A model generated the notes under the pieces. It did not search any database. It worked only from the letters and a program-made list of their open reading frames with translations, and had not been told where the DNA came from. Shown here piece by piece: positions 41,146-51,653 of a DNA stretch of 64,000 bases. Position 1 is the first letter of the stretch. Every line of letters starts with the position of its first letter. The stretch is taken from NCBI GenBank assembly GCA_018648865.1, contig JABGQH010000013.1, positions 124,001-188,000 on the forward strand, given 5' to 3'. Source of the stretch: Candidatus Peregrinibacteria bacterium. GTDB lineage: Bacteria; Patescibacteriota; Gracilibacteria; Peribacterales; Peribacteraceae. Both the position numbers and the translations under genes were made by a program.

Positions 41146-42471
41146 ATGATTTCATCTATATCGAAATTATTGCGCATTCGCTTTGTTCAAGACGCTGCCA
41201 CATTACAAATTGGCAAGTTCGTTGGCATATCCTGTGGAATGGTTACGTCTATTGCGTATATCAATTTACTGGGCATAGGAGGATATGGAAAATATGCAAT
41301 TGTTATGGCTTTTGCTGGGATATTTGGAATCGTAACCAACCTTGGTCAGCAAGCAACACTTACAACATTCTTTTCAAGAAGCTATGGCCAACAAAATAAA
41401 AGGGAGATGACTCAAATAGCTCAATATTATTTATATACAAGCATTGCAGTAGCTATATTTTTACTAATATTAGCCCTATTCATGCCAACGATCTCTGGAA
41501 TTATTTATAAAGATAATAATATTGGTAAGCTCGCTCGGCTTGTATTTTTCTCATCCATATTTGAATTTGGATTTAGTTATGTAAGCATTTTGCTACAAAT
41601 AACTCGTGAAATTAAGATTCTAGCATTTTTAGAAAACACAAAAATAGTATTACAGGTGTCTTTAGCAATCTTGTTGCTATGGCTTGGCTTTGGAATCGCA
41701 GGAATCCTATATAGCTCTTTATCTATATCAATTTTATTTTTTATTGTTTCGATTGGGCTAAACAAATGGATCAATTCAAAATATCCATTGCCTAGATTAA
41801 AAGAAATACTCGCCAAACCAAACTGGAAACAAATACTTAAATACAACAGAGCTGGAATATGGATTGCAGTTGATAAAAATGTTGGAAATTTATATCCAAC
41901 AGCATTTCTTTTTGTCTTATCTTTAAGCGCTCCTGAATCTATTGTTGGACTATTCAGACTCGCATTTAAATTAGCAGGGTTGCCTACTTCTTTTGCCCTA
42001 AGCAGCATTAGTAGAATGGCTGGATCGGTAATACCTAGTATCGCTGGGAAAGATATTAAATCACTAAAATCAACCTTAATAAAACTAGCAATGCATAGTG
42101 TATTTATACATACAGCAATCACAATTGCTGGGATGATTCTTGTCCCTATTTTCTTGCCTTACGTTTATGGTGAAAATATGGGTATAGCTGTATATCCATT
42201 CTTAGCTATAACTGCAATGCAGCTATCCTTGGCCGTTCACGTGATAATGACTCCTATCTTTAGGCTAAAAAATAAATCAATGATTCCAGCAATCATTAAC
42301 TCAATTGGAATGGCAATTAGCATTTCAGTGTTTTTCATATTGGCAGGAGCCCTTACAGAAACTAGAGCATTATATGTAAGCATATTTTTGTACCACCTAA
42401 TTAGTCTATCTGCAGTATTTTTTATAATATATTTCGTTAAAGAGATATCTAAAAAAAGTGTACTTAGCTAA
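41146..42471 (+). CDS. Polysaccharide flippase, Wzx/MATE-like
   Basis: Polytopic protein of about 440 aa with flippase N-terminus (FVGISCGMVTSIAYINLLGIGGYGKYAIV). Confidence 0.8.
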   Translation: MISSISKLLRIRFVQDAATLQIGKFVGISCGMVTSIAYINLLGIGGYGKYAIVMAFAGIFGIVTNLGQQATLTTFFSRSYGQQNKREMTQIAQYYLYTSIAVAIFLLILALFMPTISGIIYKDNNIGKLARLVFFSSIFEFGFSYVSILLQITREIKILAFLENTKIVLQVSLAILLLWLGFGIAGILYSSLSISILFFIVSIGLNKWINSKYPLPRLKEILAKPNWKQILKYNRAGIWIAVDKNVGNLYPTAFLFVLSLSAPESIVGLFRLAFKLAGLPTSFALSSISRMAGSVIPSIAGKDIKSLKSTLIKLAMHSVFIHTAITIAGMILVPIFLPYVYGENMGIAVYPFLAITAMQLSLAVHVIMTPIFRLKNKSMIPAIINSIGMAISISVFFILAGALTETRALYVSIFLYHLISLSAVFFIIYFVKEISKKSVLS

Positions 42472-42486
42472 CAAATAAAATTTGTT

Positions 42487-44109
42487 CTATCTAAACCAGT
42501 GAAGAATCAAGGAAACAAAAGAAGATGCGGCAGGAGCAGAAACTTCTGGCATTGGAATAATATCTACATGCTGATTTATAAGTTTAGACAGTAATTCTTC
42601 GTATCCAATTGCATGAGTTACTGCGTAATTATTTAGAGCAAAAATTAAACTATCTTTGTTATGTAGACTGTATAAAGTTGTAGGAGCAAAAATAATTGAT
42701 CTTGTATCAGTTAAATAGAAATATTCTTTGATAGAAGATGGATACGCAACAATTGAATCCGCTGGAAGTGAATCAATTGCTTTTGTTGCAGCATATATAT
42801 TTAAAGTATTTGATTTGTTATAAAAACGAGCAATCTGTGAACGATTGGCCTGCATGCACTGGATAGAAACCATAAAAGTTATCAAAGCAATTATAAGAAT
42901 TGAATTCTTTTTATTAGAAGTTAGCCTCTGTGTGATTGATACAATCCCGACGCCAGCAAAGATAACAAGCACCCAAGCATAATCCATTAGATGAGATCTT
43001 TGAGCCAAAAATAAATATCTAATTACAACTTCTAAAGAAATAGGAAGCCAAACAAGAAGTAAAAATATGCGTCTCCTTTTTTTAAAAAATAAAAACATCC
43101 CGGGCAATATAAATAGCCACAAGAAAACTCCTCCTATGTAATCTTGCAAAAAGAGTGATGGAATCGAGCCGATTATTAACCATGAGCCAATCAATATCCT
43201 AGGTATCAAAGTGGAACTAGTAGCACCAAATATTTGCATATAGTTTTGTGCTCCTAACTGGTCCAATTTTGACCAAGTACTAACCTCTGCAACAAAATCT
43301 TTTATATATTCATCTTTCTCAAACTCATAGGTATATAAATCTGGATAAAAATGCCCAATGCTAGGAGTGCTACGCTCTGCACCTATTAATAGAAGTCCTT
43401 TTTCTATAATTGAAACATCCTGAGACGCAACATGAGAAGCAATAGGAAGTGAATATACAAAAAGAGAAACCCCTAGAAATATAACAAGCCCCGAAACCAA
43501 ATGCCTCCAGTACCTGTATCCAAAGAATATCGCTGCTATAACTATCCCCGGTAAAAACAATATAAACGCGTCTCTAAATGCCAATGCTAATCCAAATGAC
43601 AATCCAGAAAGCAAGATAAGGATTGCAAATCGTTTACTAGATACGCTCTTGTTCTTTACAAAAGTATTTGTCTCTAAGAAAAACGCAATTGAAAAGAAAA
43701 GAAACACATAAGCAAAAACATATCCATCTACTCTAAGTGCTTGGATAAAGTGCAATGGGAGCAGAGGGAATAGCACAGCAGAGATCCAAGCGACTCTGTT
43801 CCCTGCTAATTTATTAACACACCACCACAAAGGGAATAATGAAATACACAAAGCAACAATATTAATACTTATCCAAGGCAAAGGATCGCCCCAAGAAAAG
43901 AATGACGAGAAGAGTAATAAAAACCATGGAAGCATACGACTCCCCAAGAAAAAATTAGGATCCCCATCTGTTATAACTCTATGCATACCAGCCAAATTAG
44001 GAAGTTCATATGGATATCCCATAACCCAAATTGGGAGCATGAGAATACAAAAAACAACCAACGAAAATATTCCTAATAAAATTAAATGATGCTGTAGGCG
44101 AAATTTCAC
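42487..44109 (-). CDS. GT-C/PMT-like membrane glycosyltransferase
   Basis: Polytopic; GMHRVITDGDPNFFLGSRMLPW, ALAFRDAFILFLPG. Confidence 0.6.
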   Translation of the reverse strand: MKFRLQHHLILLGIFSLVVFCILMLPIWVMGYPYELPNLAGMHRVITDGDPNFFLGSRMLPWFLLLFSSFFSWGDPLPWISINIVALCISLFPLWWCVNKLAGNRVAWISAVLFPLLPLHFIQALRVDGYVFAYVFLFFSIAFFLETNTFVKNKSVSSKRFAILILLSGLSFGLALAFRDAFILFLPGIVIAAIFFGYRYWRHLVSGLVIFLGVSLFVYSLPIASHVASQDVSIIEKGLLLIGAERSTPSIGHFYPDLYTYEFEKDEYIKDFVAEVSTWSKLDQLGAQNYMQIFGATSSTLIPRILIGSWLIIGSIPSLFLQDYIGGVFLWLFILPGMFLFFKKRRRIFLLLVWLPISLEVVIRYLFLAQRSHLMDYAWVLVIFAGVGIVSITQRLTSNKKNSILIIALITFMVSIQCMQANRSQIARFYNKSNTLNIYAATKAIDSLPADSIVAYPSSIKEYFYLTDTRSIIFAPTTLYSLHNKDSLIFALNNYAVTHAIGYEELLSKLINQHVDIIPMPEVSAPAASSFVSLILHWFR

Positions 44110-44177
44110 AATAATAAGTCTACAATATTTATATATAATGCACCTATTTAATATAGGAATACGGAAAGATTATAAAT

Positions 44178-45074
44178 ATGAAGTCTCATCTATTAAAAAG
44201 TATAGGCATACTCGTATTCGCTTGGATACTGTGGAAAATAGATAGGAATGCACTAATTGCCAATCTTAAAGGTGCTAATTTCTTAATGATTATTGGAGCT
44301 TTCCTAATTCATTACATAGTTTTCTATTTTAAATCAGTTAGATGGCACATTTTTGTTAGTAGCACCGGATTGAAAACATCAATGTATCAATCATGGAAAC
44401 TTTGTAATATAGGACTTTTTCTATCTTGTATTACGCCTGCAAAAATAGGTGAATTTGGCAAATCTGCATATTTGATTTCTGCAGGGATTTCTAAAGCACA
44501 GGCCATTGGAATAGTAATTTTAGACAGAATTATGGATGTAATAACCATTGGAATAATCGCAATCGCTGGAATAGGAATTTTATTTGGACTGCAAGTCATG
44601 CTAACTGCATTAATAATAGGAGGAATGATTTTATTAATTTCCGTAGTGCTTATTCAGAAATTCTCATTTATGAAATCATTGCTTATTTTTTTGGGATTCA
44701 ATAAGTTTCTTCCATCTATAGATACATTAATAAAAACTTTAGCTGTAACTATGCTTGCATGGTCGTTTTATTTCGTCTTGGCAGTATTAGTTGCCAGAAG
44801 CCTTGGTATTGATACTCCGATTTATATATTAGTCGCTGCATTTACTGTTACAGGGATAGTCTCACTTATCCCTATCGCTCCCGCAGGACTTGGCACTAGG
44901 GATGCAGCTCTTATGTGGCTACTATCAGGTTACGGAGTAGAGGCGCATCAAGCGATAGCTTTATCTTTTATAATGTTTGTATGTTTGATACTTAGCAACA
45001 TGCTTGGAATGACATACTTCCTAAGCAACAAGCGTGCCAATCTTTTTAATGAGGGATACACTAAAATTACATGA
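44178..45074 (+). CDS. UPF0104/AglD-like (LPG synthase TM) flippase family
   Basis: KSVRWHIFVSSTGLKTS...CNIGLFLSCITPAKIGEFGKSAYLI...LDRIMDV...IPIAPAGLGTRDAALMWLL. Confidence 0.88.
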   Translation: MKSHLLKSIGILVFAWILWKIDRNALIANLKGANFLMIIGAFLIHYIVFYFKSVRWHIFVSSTGLKTSMYQSWKLCNIGLFLSCITPAKIGEFGKSAYLISAGISKAQAIGIVILDRIMDVITIGIIAIAGIGILFGLQVMLTALIIGGMILLISVVLIQKFSFMKSLLIFLGFNKFLPSIDTLIKTLAVTMLAWSFYFVLAVLVARSLGIDTPIYILVAAFTVTGIVSLIPIAPAGLGTRDAALMWLLSGYGVEAHQAIALSFIMFVCLILSNMLGMTYFLSNKRANLFNEGYTKIT

Positions 45075-45790
45075 AAAAAGCATGGACACTAAAAGATGTG
45101 GCAGCTCACTGGGATAGCGTCCCTGATTATGATGGCGCAAATGGAAAACTTGACTCATATATGCGTAGATTCACAGACAGCGCACCTCTTTTTTCTATAC
45201 CAGATAATGCTCTTGTTTTAGATATGGATTGCAGAACAGGGAATGGGACATCTTTTCATGCAAAGACTTATCCTTCTGCAAAATGGCACTGCGTTGCCAG
45301 TGCATCATCTTTTGAAAAAATAACCAGAAAGCACCTAGCGGAAGAAGGAATTAGTGCAGATATTCAACAACTAACTGAGTTCCCACTACCTTTTGAAGAT
45401 GAGTATTTTGACGTAGTGCTCTGCTACGAAACACTAGAGCATATGCCAGACCCTGAATTATTAATTATAGAACTTTCTAGAGTCCTTAAACCAGGAGGAA
45501 CATTCGTATTAACAACACCAAATGTTCTATGGGAACCAGTTCATTTGGCTTCTGCTGCTCTTCATTTTGAACATGGCGAGGGGCCACATCGCATGATCCC
45601 TAGAAAAGAAATATTCGCAGGCTACAAAAAAGCAAATCTGAATGTGATTACAGAAATAACTACAGTACTAATCCCCGCTGGTCCTAAGTGGCTACTCAAA
45701 TTTGGAAGATGGTGCGAAAAAGTTCTAACAGAAAGAGGAATGAGACTATTGGGGTTAAGAAGAATTTTTATCTGCCAAAAATATGAATGA
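45071..45790 (+). CDS. SAM-dependent methyltransferase
   Basis: LVLDMDCRTGNGT...FDVVLCYETLEHMPDPELLIIELSRVLKPGGTFVLTTPN. Confidence 0.9.
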   Translation: MKKAWTLKDVAAHWDSVPDYDGANGKLDSYMRRFTDSAPLFSIPDNALVLDMDCRTGNGTSFHAKTYPSAKWHCVASASSFEKITRKHLAEEGISADIQQLTEFPLPFEDEYFDVVLCYETLEHMPDPELLIIELSRVLKPGGTFVLTTPNVLWEPVHLASAALHFEHGEGPHRMIPRKEIFAGYKKANLNVITEITTVLIPAGPKWLLKFGRWCEKVLTERGMRLLGLRRIFICQKYE

Positions 45791-47126
45791 GACTAAAGAT
45801 ATTGATTGGTGGCAAAAATATAAAAAAGACATTTTAGATGTTGGACTAGATACCGAATGCGGAACAGTTGTAGGGCTATCTGAAGGGCTTTTGGAATATA
45901 AAAATATAAAAGGAAAACATATCCCAGTTCGTACAAAAAAAGATGGAGCCTTGCCACAGGCTGCCTATGATGGATGTGCCGCAAGATTATGTAATTATCC
46001 TGAGTTAAATGAATATGTTTTCAAAAAACAACCAAAGAGCTGGCTATGCGGAGTTGTAGAAGAAGCTTTTATTGGGCACGCAGCAAATGAAAATATACGA
46101 CGCACAGGAGCTTCTGGAGGAATCCTATCTGCAATCTTAATTCACCTTTTAGAATCAAAAGAAATAACGGGGGCAGTATGTATGAAAACTGGGAATCAGA
46201 ATCCATGGGAATCAGAACCATTTATAGCTCACTCAAAAGAAGAAATACTCGAATGTGCAGGCAGTGTTTACAGCGCCACACCAATGAATACTATTTTGTC
46301 TGAATTAGAGAATGAGGATGGGCCATTGGCATACATTGGGCTACCAGATCAAATTGCCGCCATTAGAAAATTGCAAAGAATGGATCACCCATCTGTGCGA
46401 AATATTAAATATGTATTTGGTCCATATACAGGTACACAAATGTCTTTTGAGGCGATCAAAAGCTTTCTGCGATCCAATGGAGTTAGGTCTGAAGATAAAA
46501 TAAAAACTTTAAAATATAGGGCTGGGGAATGGCCAGGACATTTACAGATTGAATTAAAGGATGGCAGGATCTTGCAAGCAGAAAAATTCCATTACAATTA
46601 CCTAATACCCTTCTTTATTACTTCATCTAGTTTGCAAATACCAGATTTTACAAATGAACTAACCGATATTTCTGTAGGTGATGCATGGTCACCAAAATAC
46701 GAAGAAAAGAGAGGCGGATATAGTGTAGTTTTAGCACGAAGTGAAAAAGGAGTTAAAATATTAAAAGATATGCAACTTGATAAAGCTATAACGATTGAAA
46801 ATATTCCAATTTCTGAAGCACTAGATATGCACGGGCATATGCTAGATTTTAAAAAAAGAGGAAGCTTTATCCGAAATAATTGGAAAAAAGTTAAGCCAGA
46901 ATATGGATACAAACCAGCTAAAATAACAGATGGAAGAAAGTTTGTAGAATGGTGTATGCGAATCTTTTTTGGAATAGGGAAACTGGCTGTATCTAGATGG
47001 ATAGTAGAACATATACCACTCAAGATTGTTGGACCATGTTTTAATGTTTTAAGAAAATCTTGGAAATCAGTTTCCAGACCAACTAAACGAAAAAATCTAC
47101 GAACTATGGAATTTATTGTTTCATAG
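45783..47126 (+). CDS. FrhB/FdhB-like protein with Fe-S cysteines replaced
   Basis: RRTGASGGILSAILIHLLE...YIGLPDQIAAIRKLQ...ELTDISVGDAW. Confidence 0.85.
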   Translation: MNETKDIDWWQKYKKDILDVGLDTECGTVVGLSEGLLEYKNIKGKHIPVRTKKDGALPQAAYDGCAARLCNYPELNEYVFKKQPKSWLCGVVEEAFIGHAANENIRRTGASGGILSAILIHLLESKEITGAVCMKTGNQNPWESEPFIAHSKEEILECAGSVYSATPMNTILSELENEDGPLAYIGLPDQIAAIRKLQRMDHPSVRNIKYVFGPYTGTQMSFEAIKSFLRSNGVRSEDKIKTLKYRAGEWPGHLQIELKDGRILQAEKFHYNYLIPFFITSSSLQIPDFTNELTDISVGDAWSPKYEEKRGGYSVVLARSEKGVKILKDMQLDKAITIENIPISEALDMHGHMLDFKKRGSFIRNNWKKVKPEYGYKPAKITDGRKFVEWCMRIFFGIGKLAVSRWIVEHIPLKIVGPCFNVLRKSWKSVSRPTKRKNLRTMEFIVS

Positions 47127-47152
47127 AATCTAACAAGTTCTATACTCCATAC

Positions 47153-48070
47153 ATGATCTCTCTTGTTATCCCTGTTTACAACGAAGCAAACCAAGTTGAA
47201 GAAACTATCAACCTAGCTACCAAAACTCTTAATAATATAGGAGAAGACTTTGAAATTATTGCAGTAAATGATGGCAGCTCAGATACTTCTGCAGCCATTT
47301 TGGCTGGAATCAACAATCCTAAACTTACTGTGTTGCATCATAAAATCAATACTGGATACAGTAGTTCATTAAAAACAGGGATTAGACATTCAAAAGGAGA
47401 AATAATTGCAATAACTGATGCCGATGGAACATATCCTGTTAATGAATTAGCAGGACTATTTGAACATATGAAAAAAACTGATGCCGATATGGTTATAGGA
47501 GCTAGAACAAAACAAGGAGCCAAAATTCCTCTGGTTAGGAAGCCAGCAAAAGCAATAATCGCACTGCTTGCAAACAGCTTAACAGGTGTAAAGATTCCAG
47601 ATAATAATTCTGGACTACGAATATTTAGAAAAGATCTTTGCGAACAATTCTGGCATCTATATCCAGAGAGATTCTCTTTTACAATAACGATTACATTAGC
47701 AGCGCTAACCAATGGATATCTAGTTGAGTTTGTACCAATAGATTATTACAAACGCTCTGGTAAAAGCTCTATGTCATCTGGCTTTAATGGAATAAAGAAC
47801 TTTATGAATTTTATAGGTTTAATAATTAGAATCGTAACTTATTTTAGACCCCTTCGTTTCTTTATTTGGCCAAGTCTACTCTTGTTAATTGGAGGTATTG
47901 CAATTGCAATAAGCACTATAGTAACCGATAGGAATATTTCTGATGCAGGACTTCTGCTTATCGTAACAGGAGTACAGGTTGGACTATTCGGGTTGCTAGC
48001 AGATGTAATTGTTCGCCAGTCTAAGGTACATATACCTCATACAAAATCCACTCATCAGAACGATCAATAA
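47153..48070 (+). CDS. GT2 family glycosyltransferase, DPM-like
   Basis: ISLVIPVYNEANQVEETI...VNDGSSDTSAAIL...TDADGTYPV; C-terminal TMs. Confidence 0.92.
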   Translation: MISLVIPVYNEANQVEETINLATKTLNNIGEDFEIIAVNDGSSDTSAAILAGINNPKLTVLHHKINTGYSSSLKTGIRHSKGEIIAITDADGTYPVNELAGLFEHMKKTDADMVIGARTKQGAKIPLVRKPAKAIIALLANSLTGVKIPDNNSGLRIFRKDLCEQFWHLYPERFSFTITITLAALTNGYLVEFVPIDYYKRSGKSSMSSGFNGIKNFMNFIGLIIRIVTYFRPLRFFIWPSLLLLIGGIAIAISTIVTDRNISDAGLLLIVTGVQVGLFGLLADVIVRQSKVHIPHTKSTHQNDQ

Positions 48071-49640
48071 TATTTAGATTTAGATCTGTTGAGAGAATAT
48101 CCCACTCTGGATACCTTTTTTTATCATGCAAAACATATTGAACATCATAAGAATCAATAAATTCAAAAAGGCTTTCATCCATTTCTTCACATACAGAATC
48201 AACGAGTGCAATCTCTTGTGCTCTCACTCTTTCCTCTTCAGAAGAAGAGGAGATTCCATCATAAGCAGCACCATAAACTAATGGCTTTCTATCTTTGTAT
48301 GTTCTGTTCTCAATAGGTATTGCAAATTGAGTCATACAAAATCGTTCAGCAATTTCTATATGAGATCTAAGTTCATGCTGAAGGTATGGCGTATATAAAA
48401 CATCGTGCTTTGTATTAGATGCTAAAAATGCAGAGGTAGATGGATCAGAAAGAATAACTGATTGATCTATCTGGTCTAAAATTTTTAACACTCCAGAAAG
48501 ATGCTGTTGTGAGAAATCCTCTTCATCTAATCTCCACTGTGAAATTATTGATCGACCATCTATCGCAATGCCACACAAAAAAACTAAAGAAGATAGGAAT
48601 GCAATTCGATTAAATATGCCCTTCTCTTTCCAGAAAAGGACAAGAGCTAAGACTGCAGAAAACACCAAGGTAAATAGATAATGTGATGCAAACAAAAAGC
48701 GAGTTCCATGTATTAAATGCTGATTCAAAAGTACAAACGAACAGATAATTGTAAGATTTATAAATATATATTTTTTATATGTTCCAAAAAGATTAGCGAG
48801 TGCACCCATAGACATACCTAAAAATAAGATGCTCCATGCCCAAGATTCTGGAGTTCTGCTTTTACCAATCCCACTACGAAAATAGGCTTCTGGATATAAT
48901 GAGTTTTGTGAAAGAGTATAAATATCCCACAAGTGTGGAGCTGCAAAAACAAGACCAACGCCAGCAGCTATAGATAGTGAAAATAATTTCCTCCAGTCTT
49001 TTTTATAAAGGAACCAAGCAGTAGCTATAGCGAGAAAGCACCACGCCGCAGTGAAACTCCAAAAATAGACTCCTATTAATGTTCCTAAAATAATACCTGC
49101 AACAATGGACCAAGCTACAGATTTGTTTAGGCTAACTACAATGCTTATCATTGAAAGTATTACGAGCAAGAAACTAACTCGTTGATGTATTGGTCTACCT
49201 AAATTATATAGTTCCAAAAAAGAAAAAAGAGCCGCAGCAATAAATGATTGCTTGCGAGAAAAGCCACTTGCGCGGCAAAACCAAACAATAGAAAGAAATA
49301 AGAGCATTGGGATAACAAAATCCATCAATGTAAAAATAGAAGATGCCCTATAAAAGAATGGCCGAAAGAATGTTCCATATGCTTTTTCTATTATCCCAGC
49401 CTGAAGAGGTTGGATTGTATTTCCTCCAGCTATTGCATTCCCAACTTGATCAGATCCGCAACAAAGCACTGCTTGAACACGAGCAAGATATAAATCTTCA
49501 TCTGAATTCAGATGAACTGGAATACCTTGATATCTATCATCAACAATATGTAATAAATGTGGAACACTCACAAGAAATCCGAGTGATATAGAAAATATCA
49601 CCACAGAAAGCACCCATTTGTTTATCTTTAGATAATTCAT
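48021..49640 (-). CDS. Polytopic membrane protein, oligosaccharyltransferase/GT-C-like (ORF open to 49691; MNYLKINKW start preferred)
   Basis: N-terminal DDRYQGIPVHLNSDEDLYLARVQ; multiple TMs. Confidence 0.6.
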   Translation of the reverse strand: MNYLKINKWVLSVVIFSISLGFLVSVPHLLHIVDDRYQGIPVHLNSDEDLYLARVQAVLCCGSDQVGNAIAGGNTIQPLQAGIIEKAYGTFFRPFFYRASSIFTLMDFVIPMLLFLSIVWFCRASGFSRKQSFIAAALFSFLELYNLGRPIHQRVSFLLVILSMISIVVSLNKSVAWSIVAGIILGTLIGVYFWSFTAAWCFLAIATAWFLYKKDWRKLFSLSIAAGVGLVFAAPHLWDIYTLSQNSLYPEAYFRSGIGKSRTPESWAWSILFLGMSMGALANLFGTYKKYIFINLTIICSFVLLNQHLIHGTRFLFASHYLFTLVFSAVLALVLFWKEKGIFNRIAFLSSLVFLCGIAIDGRSIISQWRLDEEDFSQQHLSGVLKILDQIDQSVILSDPSTSAFLASNTKHDVLYTPYLQHELRSHIEIAERFCMTQFAIPIENRTYKDRKPLVYGAAYDGISSSSEEERVRAQEIALVDSVCEEMDESLFEFIDSYDVQYVLHDKKRYPEWDILSTDLNLNIIDRSDEWILYEVYVP

Positions 49641-49740
49641 AATCCTATATTGAATGATATAGAAACATTGAAAAATAAGAAAATTGACCACACAAAAAAA
49701 GGTAAAAACAGTTTTTTATGAGAAAATGCACCCAAACTCC

Positions 49741-49768
49741 TTGACGTCGCAGACTTCTAACCTAGAAT
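49741..49768 (+). promoter_or_regulatory. Candidate rRNA promoter
   Basis: TTGACG, 16-bp spacer, TAGAAT. Confidence 0.6.
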
Positions 49769-49844
49769 AGCTCAGCTATCACGGTTTCTGTGATGTTTGG
49801 AAGCATCGTGGAGACTGGGATTTTTGGGCTCTGCCCGTTGATCG

Positions 49845-49868
49845 TTCACAGTATCGTAGAGTAGAGAG
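49845..49868 (+). other. 16S processing-stem, 5' arm
   Basis: TTCACAGTATCGTAGAGTAGAGAG complementary (one G-U) to 51654-51677. Confidence 0.85.
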
Positions 49869-50013
49869 CCCCGAATCGAGTTTTCCAACTCCTTCTCGGG
49901 GAGTATCCCCTTACCTGCGCTTTGCGCTTGGTATAGGGATATGCTTGAAGTTCCCTTGTGCTTTGCACGAGGGACAAATTAACTAGAATTCCTTTGATCA
50001 TCATGATCAAAAT

Positions 50014-51487
50014 CTTTTTTAAGAGTTTGATCCTGGCTCAGAGTGAACGCTAGCGGTGCGCCTAATACATGCAAGTCGAGCGTCCATCTTCGGATGGAAG
50101 CGGCGAACGGCTGAGGAACACGTTGGAACCTGCCCCGAACTCAGGGATAACTCCGCGAAAGCGGAGCTAATACCGGATAGTCTCGTAAGAGTAAAGCTTT
50201 TGCGGTTCGGGAGGGGCCTGCGACGTATCAGTTAGTTGGTGGGGTAAAAGCCTACCAAGACTATGACGCGTAACTGGTCTGAGAGGACGACCAGTCAGAA
50301 TGGGACTGAGACACGGCCCATACTCCTACGGGAGGCAGCAGTAAGGAATCTTCCGCAATGGGCGAAAGCCTGACGGAGCGACACCGCGTGAAGGATGAAG
50401 CCCTAACCGGGCGTAAACTTCTGTTCTGAGGGACGAAATTTTTGACGGTACCTCAGGAGAAAGCACCGGCTAATTCCGTGCCAGCAGCCGCGGTAAGACG
50501 GAAGGTGCAAGCGTTACTCGGAATTACTGGGCGTAAAGCGTCCGCAGGCGTCCCATCCAGTCTGGCATTAAAGTTCGGAGCTCAACTCCGTGATGTGTTA
50601 GAAACTAGTGGGATAGAGTCATACAGAGGTAACTGGAATACCATGTGTAGGGGTTAAATCCGTTGATCCATGGTAGAACGCCAAAAGCGAAGGCAGGTTA
50701 CTGGGTATGTACTGACGCTCAGGGACGAAAGCGTGGGGAGCGAAGGGGATTAGATACCCCCGTAGTCCACGCCCTAAACGATGTGTGCTCGGTGTTGGGA
50801 ATTTCAATTGTTCTCAGTGCCTTAAGCTAACGCGGTAAGCACACCGCCTGAGTAGTACGGCCGCAAGGCTAAAACTTAAAGGAATAGACGGGGACCCACA
50901 CAAGCGGTGGAGCGTGGGGTTTAATTCGATGATAAGCGGAGCACCTCACCCAGACTTGACATCCCGAGAATCCAGCAGAAATGCAGGAGTGCCGTAAGGA
51001 ATTCGGTGACAGGTGATGCACGGTCGTCGTCAGCTCGTGTCTTGAGATGTACTGTTAAGTCAGCAAACGAGCGCAACCCTCATCCTATGTTGTTTTTTCA
51101 TAGGAGACTGCCGCCTCCAAGGCGGAGGAAGGTGAGGATGACGTCAGATCTGCGTGTCCCTTATGTCTGGGGCGACACCCGCGCTACAATGGGCAGCACA
51201 AAGGGTAGCCAACCCGCGAGGGGGAGCCAATCCCATCAAAACTGTCCTCAGTTCGGATTGAAGTCTGAAACTCGACTTCATGAAGCTGGAATCGCTAGTA
51301 ACCGTGAATCAGCCACGTCACGGTGAATATGTTCCTGGGTCTTGTACTCACCGCCCGTCAACTCATGGAAGGCAGGAGCGCCCGAAGCACCCTTACTCTT
51401 CGGAGGGGGTACCACGGTGAGACTGCTGACTGGGAGTAAGTCGTAACAAGGTATCCGTAGGAGAACCTGCGGATGGAACACTTCCTT
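50014..51487 (+). rRNA. rrs: 16S ribosomal RNA
   Basis: AGAGTTTGATCCTGGCTCAG, GTGCCAGCAGCCGCGGTAA, ATTAGATACCCCCGTAGTCC, AAGTCGTAACAAGGTA; ends inferred. Confidence 0.98.
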
Positions 51488-51653
51488 ACCAGGGAAATAA
51501 CCTGAAGAGCATGCTCTGATCGATGTTCAACATCACCATGCTAACGGAATTGACCAGGAGAACATCCACGTCTTATGCACTGTTCACTATGTGAATATCC
51601 TTAAGACGAGGTCCTGTCCAATCTGTATCGTCTCAAGCAGCGATATGGATTAA

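Noticed and set aside
24958-45790. Alternative genetic code (UGA=Gly, as in SR1/Gracilibacteria)
   Set aside because: TGA ends clear CDSs at 24961, 45074, 45790 and 29702, and conserved Gly positions do not use TGA.
50442-51481. Several ORFs within 50442-51481
   Set aside because: Lie inside the 16S rRNA gene.
50014-51487. Intron or insertion in the 16S
   Set aside because: Conserved landmarks run in order with total length about 1.47 kb; no large insertion.
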